Shown here one piece after another: positions 41,472 through 50,275 of a stretch of 64,000 nucleotides of DNA (the stretch's first letter is position 1; each line of letters opens with the position of its first letter). Source of the stretch: Butyrivibrio sp. (GTDB taxonomy: Bacteria; Bacillota; Clostridia; Lachnospirales; Lachnospiraceae); contig SVGC01000001.1 in the NCBI GenBank assembly GCA_015056495.1, forward strand, positions 28,720 to 92,719, given 5' to 3'. Under the pieces are notes generated by a model. It did no database searches and was not told the origin of the DNA. It saw only the letters and a program-made list of their open reading frames with translations. The position numbers and the translations under genes are program-made.

Positions 41472-44120
41472 ATGTCTGAAAGCTTTTATGATATAGACCA
41501 ACTTACAGGACTAATGAATAGAGAATCTTTCAAGAAAAGTATCACTAAAGCTATGGGAGACTTTCCTGAAGACACTTTTTCTCTTATATCAGTCGATATA
41601 GATAATTTTAAAGTCTATAACTATTATTTTGGTGTTGAAAAAGGTGATGACCTTTTGCGCTTTCTTGGAGATAAAGTTGGAGCAATGATAGAAAACCTGA
41701 CTCATGCATATGCCTGCAGGGTTTCAGGTGATAAGTTCCTTGTCTTTTGTGTTTATGATGACGAGCTGCTTAATCAAAAGATCAAAGATTTTTTGGAAAG
41801 CTTTAAGGAGTATGTCTCCAGCTATACCATTAAGCCAAGTTTTGGAATGTATGTGATCACAGATGTTGGTACTCCTGTGGAGCTTATGATCAACTATGCT
41901 GTTATGGCGGGCAAAAGTATCAAAGGTGATCTGAAAAAATATATTGCTTATTATACTCCTGCTATGGGTGATGAGGTTGAGAGAGAGCAGGAAATAATGG
42001 GCAAGCTTCAACCTGCTCTGGAGAATGATCAGTTCCTGATCTATTATCAGCCAAAGTATGATCTGAAGACGGAGCGGCCTTTCTGCTCTGAGGCTCTTGT
42101 AAGATGGAGAGATTCCAAAGGCAATATCCATATGCCTGATGAGTTTGTGCCTATTTATGAGAAAAATATGGTAATAGGCAATTTGGATTTCCACGTTTTT
42201 GAATGTGTATGCAGGCATCTTAGGGAGCTTTTGGATTCAGATATCAAACCGTTTCCTGTATCTGTAAATATATCTTTGATAAATCTTTTTAATCCTAATT
42301 TTATTGAGATATTGATGGAAAAGCTCAATAGATATGATATTTCTATGGACCTTGTACAGCTGGAATTTACTGAAAGTGCCATGTTTGAAAATCAGAATCT
42401 GATAAGAGCAACTATTGAAAGGCTTCATGATAAAGGTTTTTATATACTGCTGGACGATTTTGGTAAAGGTACAGCTTCGCTTACTATGCTCAATGATATG
42501 TCCATCGATATCCTGAAGATAGATAAGAGTCTTTTGGAAAAGAATCCTTTTAATTCCAAGAGTGGCAAGATACTGACATCCATCATCAATATGGCAAAAT
42601 GGCTGGAACTTCCGGTTATTGTTGAAGGTGTTGAAAGTAAGGAGCAGGTACGCTTCCTTAAAAACATAAATTGCGAATATGCGCAGGGCTATTATTATAG
42701 CAAGCCTATTCCTGAAAAAGAGTATGATGAACTTCTCATCAGAGAGATGAAACGAACTATAAAACATGATGAAGAAGTTGACCAATATCTTGAGAATAAA
42801 AACAAGAGGCAGATCATTAAAGAAATATTTAAGGGTATCTCTCTTGAAGACGCAGCTTATTTGGCTTTGAAGGCAGCTGGAATACAGACCTGGATCTATG
42901 ATCCAAAATATAAGGCTATCTACAATGATAATAAGATCGGAGCCTTTTGGGATTATGGAATGCTCCTTGAAAATGTGCCTTACAGTATGACTGAGACAGG
43001 ACTTGTTCATCCTGACGATAAGGAAAAATTTATCAAAATGTTCAAGTCAATTGATGAAGGCGAGCCATACGTTGAGTGCTTTGCCAGATTAAAAAATAAG
43101 GAAGGTAATCAGAATTATTATCTGTCGCACATATGCTATACCAATGTTTTTGATGAGCATGGCAACCCGATCAAGGCTATCGGTGTACTTCTTGGAACTT
43201 CTGAAATTACAGTTGGCGACGACAGCGAAAGACCAATGGTTCCCGGAATGTACTTTATTATGTCTATGAATCTGAGAACTAAGGCTGTACTCGATAAGAG
43301 AACTGTTTTCCCTGATCTTAGAGAAAATATCAGCAATGTTGATCTGTCCACGCTTAGAAGAGAGGTAACAGATTATTTTCAATTCCCTGACGATATTCAT
43401 GATTCAATGCGCCGCTATGTTGATGAACTGCTTACCAAGGGAAGGTTATCTGATAACGCTGTTGTTAAGAGGTTCAATTTCTTCAGAACATGGCCTGATA
43501 CTAATAAAAAGCAGTGGCTGGTTTGGGAACTGTATGTCAAAAAGGATGAAGAGACAGGAGACATGATAGGCTATAATGTTATCAAAGATAATGATATGGC
43601 CTATAGAGAGCAGCAGCGACTTGAAAAGGCGGCTGAGAGTGATAGTATGACAGGTTTACTGAATCATAATGCTGCTGTTAAAAATATCCGTGAATTCTTA
43701 AACGGAGAAGGCGCAGTAGGCAGACATGCTCTGTTTATGCTGGATATTGATGATTTCAAGAGTGTTAATGACACCTTTGGGCATCAGACTGGAGATGAAG
43801 TAATTATTAATATTTCCAGAAGATTGAAGCGTTTGTTCAAGCAAACTGATATAATCGGTAGATACGGAGGCGATGAATTTATTGTTCTTGCCAAGAACTA
43901 CAAAGAGCCGGATAAGCTGATCAATAAGGCCAAGTCTATGCTTGAAAAGCTGGAATATACACTGGAAAAGGGTGACCAGAAGTATACAGTTTATTGCAGT
44001 ATAGGTATTGCTGTAGTCCAAAATGGCAACATTAATGATATCGAGCTTCGCCAGAGGGCAGATGCAGAACTTTACAAAGTAAAAGAAAAAGGAAAGCATG
44101 GGTTTAGTATTATTGAGTGA
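41472..44120 (+). CDS. Cyclic di-GMP protein: degenerate GGDEF, EAL, PAS, GGDEF
   Basis: An 882-residue protein. Residues 1-170 form a GGDEF domain with the motif changed to VSGDKF, so it is probably regulatory. An EAL phosphodiesterase domain follows (180-430) with E207-A-L (SEALVRW), LDDFGKGTASL and VIVEGVES, all expected of an active enzyme. A PAS-like segment (about 480-580) and linker lead to a second GGDEF with an intact motif at 799-803 (RYGGDEF). One chain may thus both make and degrade cyclic di-GMP. No membrane segment is seen. RBS AAGGAAGG; it shares the strand with the AI-2E-family gene, 25 bp away. Confidence 0.92.
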   Translation: MSESFYDIDQLTGLMNRESFKKSITKAMGDFPEDTFSLISVDIDNFKVYNYYFGVEKGDDLLRFLGDKVGAMIENLTHAYACRVSGDKFLVFCVYDDELLNQKIKDFLESFKEYVSSYTIKPSFGMYVITDVGTPVELMINYAVMAGKSIKGDLKKYIAYYTPAMGDEVEREQEIMGKLQPALENDQFLIYYQPKYDLKTERPFCSEALVRWRDSKGNIHMPDEFVPIYEKNMVIGNLDFHVFECVCRHLRELLDSDIKPFPVSVNISLINLFNPNFIEILMEKLNRYDISMDLVQLEFTESAMFENQNLIRATIERLHDKGFYILLDDFGKGTASLTMLNDMSIDILKIDKSLLEKNPFNSKSGKILTSIINMAKWLELPVIVEGVESKEQVRFLKNINCEYAQGYYYSKPIPEKEYDELLIREMKRTIKHDEEVDQYLENKNKRQIIKEIFKGISLEDAAYLALKAAGIQTWIYDPKYKAIYNDNKIGAFWDYGMLLENVPYSMTETGLVHPDDKEKFIKMFKSIDEGEPYVECFARLKNKEGNQNYYLSHICYTNVFDEHGNPIKAIGVLLGTSEITVGDDSERPMVPGMYFIMSMNLRTKAVLDKRTVFPDLRENISNVDLSTLRREVTDYFQFPDDIHDSMRRYVDELLTKGRLSDNAVVKRFNFFRTWPDTNKKQWLVWELYVKKDEETGDMIGYNVIKDNDMAYREQQRLEKAAESDSMTGLLNHNAAVKNIREFLNGEGAVGRHALFMLDIDDFKSVNDTFGHQTGDEVIINISRRLKRLFKQTDIIGRYGGDEFIVLAKNYKEPDKLINKAKSMLEKLEYTLEKGDQKYTVYCSIGIAVVQNGNINDIELRQRADAELYKVKEKGKHGFSIIE

Positions 44121-44145
44121 AATTGTGGCTTGAGGAGAATTTGAC

Positions 44146-45318
44146 ATGAAGATTAAAGACAAGGCAATGAATAGTAAATGGGCGGCATATACTATTGCTA
44201 CATGTTCAGCTGTGGTGCTTTATCTGGCGCTTTCACACCTGAGTGTATTTTTGAATTTCCTAAAATACATATGGAGCGTTTTTTCGCCTGTTATTATTGG
44301 AGTTGTTATTGCGTACATATTAAATCCACTGGTTAAGGTTTTTTATCATAAAGTATTTAAAAAGGTAAAGTCTAACAGAGCTAGAAATAATCTATCTATT
44401 ATGGCAACCATTTTATGCGTTATCGCTATCATTGCTATTTTACTGGTTGCTATGATACCTCAGATTGCAGATAGTGTGACTACCTTTATAGACAACCTGG
44501 AATTGTATTCAACTTCTTTTTTGGATACTGTGGGACATCTGGGAATAACTCTTCCTGCCATAAGCAGTTATGTTGAGAGTTTTTCTACTTTCAGTGGAAA
44601 TGTTTTGAAGAATATAACGAATCTGCTTACTACTCACTCGTCAACTATTATTGATACTTCCTATAGTATTGGTGTTGGTGTTTTCAATGGTCTTGTGGGA
44701 TTTATCCTGGCTATATATTTCCTGGCTGACAAGGTCAGGATAAAAGAAGGTATCCGCAAGCTGATGCATCTGATCCTTTCAGATAAAAGATATGACGAGT
44801 ATTCCGCATTCTGGCTCAGATGTAATGATATTCTGATCAAATATATAGTTTTTGACATACTTGATGGTATAATTATCGGTCTGGTCAATGCCTTGCTGAT
44901 GCTGATTTTTGGAATACCTTATGTAGTACTGATATCAGTTATTGTAGGTGTGTTTAATCTTTTGCCTACTTTTGGACCTATACTGGGCGGTGCTATCGGC
45001 GCATTCCTTCTGGTACTGGTCAATCCATGGTATGCATTGACTTTCCTTATCATTACAGTTGTCATACAGACCTTTGACGGATATATCCTCAAGCCTAAGC
45101 TCTTTAGCGGAAGCCTTGGAGTACCTGGCGTATGGATCCTGATCACGATCATCATAGGCGGCAAGCTTTTTGGTGTGGCAGGCATCCTGTTATCAATTCC
45201 ATTTGCAGCAATATTCGTTATTGTATATGATGAATATATTCTTGTTAAACTTCAGCAGCAAAAGGATAGGAGATCTAAGAAAATTGAAACGAAATTACAA
45301 GATGACGATAAGCTATGA
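44146..45318 (+). CDS. AI-2E transporter family (PerM-like) membrane protein
   Basis: A 390-residue protein with about eight membrane helices and the long loop typical of the family. Recognisable parts are the N-terminal FSPVIIGVVIAYILNPLVKVFYHKVFKK, a middle segment (SYSIGVGVFNGLVGFILAIYFLADK) and the C-terminal GVFNLLPTFGPILGGAIGAFLLVLVNP and GGKLFGVAGILLSIPFAAI. Family members export autoinducer-2 or act in sodium/proton exchange, so the substrate stays open. RBS TGAGGAG. The end overlaps the truA start by 35 bp. Confidence 0.9.
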   Translation: MKIKDKAMNSKWAAYTIATCSAVVLYLALSHLSVFLNFLKYIWSVFSPVIIGVVIAYILNPLVKVFYHKVFKKVKSNRARNNLSIMATILCVIAIIAILLVAMIPQIADSVTTFIDNLELYSTSFLDTVGHLGITLPAISSYVESFSTFSGNVLKNITNLLTTHSSTIIDTSYSIGVGVFNGLVGFILAIYFLADKVRIKEGIRKLMHLILSDKRYDEYSAFWLRCNDILIKYIVFDILDGIIIGLVNALLMLIFGIPYVVLISVIVGVFNLLPTFGPILGGAIGAFLLVLVNPWYALTFLIITVVIQTFDGYILKPKLFSGSLGVPGVWILITIIIGGKLFGVAGILLSIPFAAIFVIVYDEYILVKLQQQKDRRSKKIETKLQDDDKL

Positions 45319-46036
45319 TGGAACAAGGTTTTACGGATGGGAGAGGCAGCCTGGAAACGATATGACTATCCAGGGTAAGATTGAAAATGTTCTTACCAAG
45401 ATGTGCCAACTTCCTGAAGGTAAAAGCGTTCAGGTCATAGGTGCCGGAAGAACAGATGCAGGTGTTCATGCAAGAGCCATGACCTGTAATGCTGTTATAG
45501 ATACTGATAAAACAGAAGAAGAAATCTGGAAGTACATGAATGAATACCTTCCGGATGATATAAGTGTAAACGAAGTCAGAGCATGTTCTGACAGATTCCA
45601 TAGCAGATACAATGCTATTGGAAAGACTTACAGATATACCTGTTGGTATGGCTTATCCAAGCCTGTTTTTGACAGAAAATATGTTACAGTACTGGAACAA
45701 AAGCCTGATACAGAGCTTATGAGACAGGCGGCCCAGATCCTTGAAGGTACTCATGATTTCAAGAGTTTCTGTGGCAATTCCAAGATGAAAAAATCTACAG
45801 TCAGATGCGTTGATACTATAAATATTGAGGAGAGTGGCAATTATATCAGACTGTATTTTCATGGTAATGGCTTTTTACAGAATATGGTAAGGATCCTGAC
45901 AGGAACACTCCTTGAGGTAGGTTATGGCAATATTCCTGTTGCTGATGTTCAAAAGATCCTTGATGCTATGTCCAGACAGGCGGCAGGCCCTACAGCACCT
46001 GCTCAGGGATTGTGCCTGATGAAAGTTGATTATTGA
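45284..46036 (+). CDS. truA: tRNA pseudouridine synthase A
   Basis: A 250-residue enzyme that modifies U38-40 in the tRNA anticodon arm. The N-terminal RNYKMTISYDGTRFYGWERQPG, catalytic Asp58 in GAGRTDAGVHARA, FHSRYNAIGKTYRYTCW and the C-terminal NGFLQNMVRILTGTLLEVG are all standard. The start appears to be TTG at 45284 with AGGAG upstream, overlapping the permease gene; the first ATG would cut the conserved N-terminus short. The stop codon TGA overlaps the first bases of a palindromic element. Confidence 0.94.
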   Translation: MKRNYKMTISYDGTRFYGWERQPGNDMTIQGKIENVLTKMCQLPEGKSVQVIGAGRTDAGVHARAMTCNAVIDTDKTEEEIWKYMNEYLPDDISVNEVRACSDRFHSRYNAIGKTYRYTCWYGLSKPVFDRKYVTVLEQKPDTELMRQAAQILEGTHDFKSFCGNSKMKKSTVRCVDTINIEESGNYIRLYFHGNGFLQNMVRILTGTLLEVGYGNIPVADVQKILDAMSRQAAGPTAPAQGLCLMKVDY

Positions 46037-46104
46037 GTCACCGGGGACGTATCAAAATGACTCATTGTGCACAATGAGTCATTCTGATACGTCCCCAGTG
46101 ACTC
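46035..46104. repeat. 70-bp palindromic element, copy 6
   Basis: A nearly perfect palindrome (one arm change: CATTTTGAT is CATTCTGAT) with GTGCAC at its centre. It supplies the last two bases of the truA stop codon and ends 6 bp before the ribosome-binding site of the next gene, filling almost the whole intergenic gap. Confidence 0.93.
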
Positions 46105-46121
46105 ATTTTGGAGGAATGGCT

Positions 46122-47261
46122 ATGGCAAATATATATGACTACCTGGATTGGCGCGGAGACCTTACTTTTGAACAGTCCCCCTTTAATGAAGTCGATAATC
46201 TGGTGCTCAGTGGAGTGGCCTATGTCTTTTTTGATGGTATTGTTCCCGGCATAGGAGAGGGTGATGTTACTGTAAAAGAGGCTGCCAAGCATTTCTTTAA
46301 GATCCACAGCGAGGCTGAATTGGCAGCAGATAAGTCTTTTATAAATTTTGCTCCGGACGTACTCAGAAAAATGGCTGTGTCAAAAAGATTTTCCAATGCG
46401 ATCCTGCGTAACTATGTCAGTAAGATAGATTATGATGCTAATATTCAGTTTTCTGCCATAGAAATAAGGCTTCAGGATGGAGCCTCTTATATAGCCTTTA
46501 GAGGCACTGATGATTCTCTGGTTGGCTGGAAAGAGGATTTCATGCTGAGCTTTGGAACTGTTCCATCAGAACAGGAGGCAGTAAATTATCTTGATCAGAC
46601 TCAGAAGGGCAAAAAGAAAAAGCTCATTCTGGGCGGTCATTCCAAGGGCGGACACATAGCCATCTATGCAGCAGCCTTTTGTGACCAGAAGATAAGGAAT
46701 CGCATCATCAAGATATATAGTAATGATGGTCCGGGCTTTTATGAGGAACTGATCAACACGCCCCAGATCAGGGCTGTTGCGCCCCTTGTAACCAAGATAG
46801 TACCTGAGGCCTCTGTTATAGGCATGCTCATGGAACACGTGGCGACTCCAAAAATCATAAAGAGCAGTGAAGTAGGCTTTATGCAGCACAAGGTTACTTC
46901 CTGGCAGGTAATGGGAACTAAGTTTGTTCCGGGAAAAGGTATTACTATAGCCGGACAGGCGCTTGATCAGGCTCTGAACCATTGGATACATGAGATAGAT
47001 TACGATAAGAGAAAGATAGTAGTTGATGATATATTCAATGTCCTTGAGGCTTCCGGCTCCAAGGGGCTGACAAATCTCACAGATGGCGGCATCAAAGCCC
47101 TTATGAATATGCTTGAGAAAAACAACGAGACTGATCCTCAGACCAAGGAGATCATTAAGCTTTTGATCAAAAATCTTGCCTCTCAGGTAATAACTACAAT
47201 ACCAATGGCAAAGAGCAAAACACGCAGGAAAAAAACTGTAAAAATGAGAGAAAAATTCTAA
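46122..47261 (+). CDS. DUF2974 alpha/beta-hydrolase
   Basis: A 379-residue protein of the DUF2974 (Mbeg1-like) lipase-fold family common in Lachnospiraceae. It starts NIYDYLDWRGDLTFEQSPFNEVDNLVLS, contains AFRGTDDSLVGWKEDF and the nucleophile elbow GGHSKGGHIAIYAA with Ser174, then NDGPGF. The C-terminal third is helical, without the canonical lipase ending. No signal peptide, so it is probably cytoplasmic. The substrate is unknown. The ATG follows GGAGG at 7 bp; any extension upstream would read through the palindromic element. Confidence 0.88.
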   Translation: MANIYDYLDWRGDLTFEQSPFNEVDNLVLSGVAYVFFDGIVPGIGEGDVTVKEAAKHFFKIHSEAELAADKSFINFAPDVLRKMAVSKRFSNAILRNYVSKIDYDANIQFSAIEIRLQDGASYIAFRGTDDSLVGWKEDFMLSFGTVPSEQEAVNYLDQTQKGKKKKLILGGHSKGGHIAIYAAAFCDQKIRNRIIKIYSNDGPGFYEELINTPQIRAVAPLVTKIVPEASVIGMLMEHVATPKIIKSSEVGFMQHKVTSWQVMGTKFVPGKGITIAGQALDQALNHWIHEIDYDKRKIVVDDIFNVLEASGSKGLTNLTDGGIKALMNMLEKNNETDPQTKEIIKLLIKNLASQVITTIPMAKSKTRRKKTVKMREKF

Positions 47262-47269
47262 GAAAACCA

Positions 47270-47321
47270 GGGGCTGTTGAGAGTCTTTTTTGAATGAAAA
47301 AAAGACTCTCAACAGCCCTAT
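47270..47321 (+). terminator. Intrinsic terminator after the DUF2974 gene
   Basis: Arms of more than 20 bp (GGGGCTGTTGAGAGTC with GACTCTCAACAGCCC, extended by T/A runs) around GAATG. Confidence 0.92.
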
Positions 47322-47511
47322 ATTTTGCGACAAAAACAGACCGCAACACTATATGTAGAGCGACTTTTGGAAAGCGCTTACAAAGTAAATTTTCTATAAA
47401 AAAAGGCGATTGTTATTTAATTGAATCGTAATATTTGGACTCCAAAATCCGATATATAATATGGGTAGAGATCATATTCTATATTACATAATTTACAAGG
47501 AGGTAAGGGGT

Positions 47512-48168
47512 ATGAGAAAATTTCTTAGCGTTTTATTATCAGGCATAACCGGGAGCGTTCTTTTAGCGGCATTTTTACTTTCGCCAGTTACGGTAATGGC
47601 TGCCCCTAGCGTATCTTCTGATTCAGTAGTAGTTTCTGGAAAATATGTGATTCCTGATACATCAGGAACATCAACAAGATATGTTTTAGTTGCTACAAAT
47701 GAATTTGATATGGACATTGCTATTGAAGCCAAGTTTTATGCTATTGATGCTGACAACAATCTTCTGTACAGGGCAATTGATTTTGCAGAAGCAGTTGAGG
47801 CCGGTCAGGAATTTATGCTCTATGGACAGTTTCCACAGGAGATAGCAGACCAGACTGATCACGTTGAGTACACACTCTCAGTCAATGAAGCTGATAATTG
47901 TGCTTACAACGCAGCAAGCGTTACAGCAACAGAAGGCAATGACAACCTGCTTGTAGTTGAAGGAACTAATTATTCCAATAACGATATCCAGGGCATCAAT
48001 GTCAGGACAGTATTTCTTAAAAATGGAAAAGCAGTAGGCTTTGGAACTGTTAATATCGCTGATTACGGTTATACTTTATGCAGCGGAAGCACCAACACTC
48101 AGGAACTTGGACAATTTGTTTCTGACTATGACAGTTATATACTGACTTACACAACATGTATGCCATGA
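47512..48168 (+). CDS. Secreted protein of unknown function
   Basis: A 218-residue exported protein with a clear signal peptide (FLSVLLSGITGSVLLAAFLLSPVTVMA) and no lipobox. The mature part is beta-rich, with two related halves (KYVIPDTSGTSTRYVLVATNEFDMDIAIEAKFYAID; DNLLVVEGTNYSNNDIQGINVRTVFLKNGKAVGFG), the pattern of FxLYD or DUF-type beta-sandwich domains. No active site seen. A very strong ribosome-binding site (AAGGAGGTAAGGGG) suggests high expression. A structured-repeat fragment and a terminator follow. Confidence 0.75.
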   Translation: MRKFLSVLLSGITGSVLLAAFLLSPVTVMAAPSVSSDSVVVSGKYVIPDTSGTSTRYVLVATNEFDMDIAIEAKFYAIDADNNLLYRAIDFAEAVEAGQEFMLYGQFPQEIADQTDHVEYTLSVNEADNCAYNAASVTATEGNDNLLVVEGTNYSNNDIQGINVRTVFLKNGKAVGFGTVNIADYGYTLCSGSTNTQELGQFVSDYDSYILTYTTCMP

Positions 48169-48182
48169 TTTAAAAGGAACTT

Positions 48183-48212
48183 TGTGAGAACATGTTCCAG
48201 CAAGTGGGCTGG
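48183..48212 (+). repeat. Fragment of the linker-hairpin structured repeat
   Basis: The linker variant TGTGAGAACATGTTCC (48183-48198) is followed by the hairpin CCAGC-AAGTGG-GCTGG. There is no clear first hairpin. It lies 14 bp after the secreted protein stop. Confidence 0.5.
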
Positions 48213-48241
48213 TTCATTTTTCATAAAATAGATGAAAAAGT

Positions 48242-48276
48242 AAAGCGCCTGACCTCTCCCCCGGTCAGGCGTTTTA
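48242..48276 (+). terminator. Intrinsic terminator after the secreted protein gene
   Basis: Perfect arms GCGCCTGACC/GGTCAGGCGT extended by A/T pairs, an eight-base loop and TTTT. Confidence 0.88.
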
Positions 48277-48412
48277 CTTATCTAAAAAAATAATGTAAAT
48301 TGTGTTGCTAAAATGATTCTTTAATGCAATAATTGGAAAGGTGTAAAAAGAATAAAAATAATCACCGCCAAAAAGTTTTGTTGTGGTCATGAATTGGCCA
48401 AAAGGAGGAAAA

Positions 48413-49786
48413 ATGAGTGACAAAGCTATAAGGAATCAGGCGATTTACAATGCCAAAGAATTGGGGGCGCCAAAAGTAACAATCTTAGGTTTGCAGCATA
48501 TGTTTGCAATGTTTGGCTCCACTGTTTTAGTCCCACTTCTTACAGGACTTAGTGTTTCTACTACACTTCTTTTTGCCGGTCTTGGCACATTATTGTTTCA
48601 TTTGATTTCTAAGAGAAAAGTTCCAGCGTTTTTAGGTTCTTCATTTGCATTTCTTGCAGGTTATTTCGCAATTGCACCTAATGGTGAAAAAGAGTTACTT
48701 CCATATGCATGTTTCGGTGTTGCTGTAGCAGGTCTTTTTTATCTTGTTCTTGCAGGCTTATTTAAGGCTTTTGGTGCAAATAAGGTAATGAAATATTTCC
48801 CACCAGTAGTAACAGGACCTATTATCATTGCAATCGGTCTTAACCTTTCAAAGACAGCTATCAACAGCTGCTCTACACATTGGATCGTAGCTATAGTCGC
48901 TATCCTGATCGTTGTTGCATGTAATATCTGGGGAAGAGGATTCGTAAAGATCATCCCTATTTTGCTCGGTGTTATTGGTTCATACCTGACAGCTATGTGC
49001 ATGGGTCTTATTGATTTCACTCCTGTAAAAGAGGCTGCATGGGTAGGCCTTCCAATTGATTACAATAGAACAGTATTTTCATTATTCACAAGCGGCAATC
49101 TTGATTCTTCACTTCTTATCACAGCTGTTATCACTATCGTTCCAATCGCTTTTGCCACAATGATGGAACATATCGGTGATATTTCTGCTATATCTTCAAC
49201 AGTTGGTAAGAACTTCATCAAGGATCCTGGTCTTCACAGAACTCTTACCGGAGACGGACTTGCAACAGCTGTAGCTTCTTTATTCGGAGCTCCTGCAAAC
49301 ACAACATATGGTGAAAACACAGGTGTTCTTACACTTACAAAGGTTTATGATCCATTTGTTATTAGACTTGCAGCATATTTTGCAATCCTGTTTTCATTCT
49401 GCCCTAAGTTTGCAGCTGTTATCGAAGTAATGCCAACAGCTACTGTAGGCGGTATCTCACTTGTTCTTTATGGTATGATCTCTGCAGTAGGTATCAGAAA
49501 CGTTGTTGAGACTCAGGTTGATTTCTCTAAGAGCCGTAACGTTATCATCGCAGCTCTTATCCTTGTACTTTCAATCGGTATCAACTATTCAGACGCAGGT
49601 GCTCTGATCTTTGCTGTAGGCAGCGTAACGATCAGCTTCTCTGGTCTTGCTACAGGTTCACTTGTAGGTATAATCCTTAATGCTATTCTTCCAGACAAGG
49701 ATTACAAATTTGAAGATGATACTCCTAATAAGACAGGCGTTGATTTTGAAATGGCTCAGGGAAAAAGTATTGGCGTAGAAGAATAA
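48413..49786 (+). CDS. Uracil/xanthine permease (NCS2 family), probable uracil transporter
   Basis: A 457-residue transporter with about fourteen membrane segments. The UraA/PyrP-type signature is GAPANTTYGENTGVLTLTKVYDPFVIRL (about residue 290), with its Glu for nucleobase binding, followed by VMPTATVGGISLVLYGMISAVGIRN. The N-terminus carries LGLQHMFAMFGSTVLVP. These support uracil over xanthine. Start at the ATG after AAAGGAGG. No PyrR-type attenuator is obvious in the 170-bp upstream region, and no pyrimidine biosynthesis gene adjoins it. Confidence 0.93.
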   Translation: MSDKAIRNQAIYNAKELGAPKVTILGLQHMFAMFGSTVLVPLLTGLSVSTTLLFAGLGTLLFHLISKRKVPAFLGSSFAFLAGYFAIAPNGEKELLPYACFGVAVAGLFYLVLAGLFKAFGANKVMKYFPPVVTGPIIIAIGLNLSKTAINSCSTHWIVAIVAILIVVACNIWGRGFVKIIPILLGVIGSYLTAMCMGLIDFTPVKEAAWVGLPIDYNRTVFSLFTSGNLDSSLLITAVITIVPIAFATMMEHIGDISAISSTVGKNFIKDPGLHRTLTGDGLATAVASLFGAPANTTYGENTGVLTLTKVYDPFVIRLAAYFAILFSFCPKFAAVIEVMPTATVGGISLVLYGMISAVGIRNVVETQVDFSKSRNVIIAALILVLSIGINYSDAGALIFAVGSVTISFSGLATGSLVGIILNAILPDKDYKFEDDTPNKTGVDFEMAQGKSIGVEE

Positions 49787-49822
49787 ATAACGAAAACTCC
49801 GAAAATAATAAGCGGATAAATA

Positions 49823-49876
49823 GCCTAGACAGTGATACGGTTTTTTGGAAACTAAGGCACTGTCTGGGCTTTTTCT
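49823..49876 (+). terminator. Intrinsic terminator after the uracil permease
   Basis: Arms GCCTAGACAGTG/CACTGTCTGGGC (one G-T pair) and a T-rich tail. Confidence 0.85.
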
Positions 49877-49963
49877 TTGTTCTTTATAAAAAGTTTATTA
49901 TAAAATAAGTGCCTGATATGTTAGCATATTGAGTGAAAGGGTTAACGGTTCTATGTGAAAAGG

Positions 49964-50078
49964 GAGTCACCGGGGACGTATCAAATTGACTCATTGCACA
50001 CAATGAGTCATTGGGGACGTATCAAACTGACTCATTGCATACAATGAGTTACTTGGGACATATCAAAAAGACTTATGA
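49964..50078. repeat. Head-to-tail half-element array of the 70-bp palindrome family
   Basis: Three direct units start at 49964, 50005 and 50046, exactly 41 bp apart. Each reads GAGTCAC/T...GGGGACGTATCAAA...GACTCATTG plus a CACACAAT-type centre. The mirrored right half of the palindrome is missing. The third unit is diverged (TTGGGACATATC). Confidence 0.88.
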
Positions 50079-50275
50079 AAATTTTAGCGCATTCCAGATT
50101 CTGACAGGGTATGGGATGCGTAAATGTTTTGTGGAATATGGAGCGTTTTTATTCTAGACGTTCTTGTAATTCAAGATAAGAAAACGTTTTTTTAATCATT
50201 TTTCTTATGAAAAAAATGTGCTATTATGTTGGTTAGTTGAATAATCTTGTTAAAAATTATTAGGAGGCTAATATT
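50079..50275 (+). promoter_or_regulatory. Upstream region of pgi
   Basis: An AT-rich 197-bp gap. A/T-rich symmetrical sequence around 50180-50220 (AAAACG followed by T-runs and A-runs) and TATTATGTT near 50223 may hold the pgi promoter. No clear riboswitch or operator was recognised. Confidence 0.35.

Noticed and set aside
44146..45318. Confirmed autoinducer-2 exporter
   Set aside because: The family name covers several functions including ion exchange; nothing nearby (luxS or lsr genes) supports AI-2.
48277..48412. Pyrimidine or purine riboswitch/attenuator for the uracil permease
   Set aside because: The hairpin there is the terminator of the upstream gene, and no antiterminator or riboswitch core is visible.
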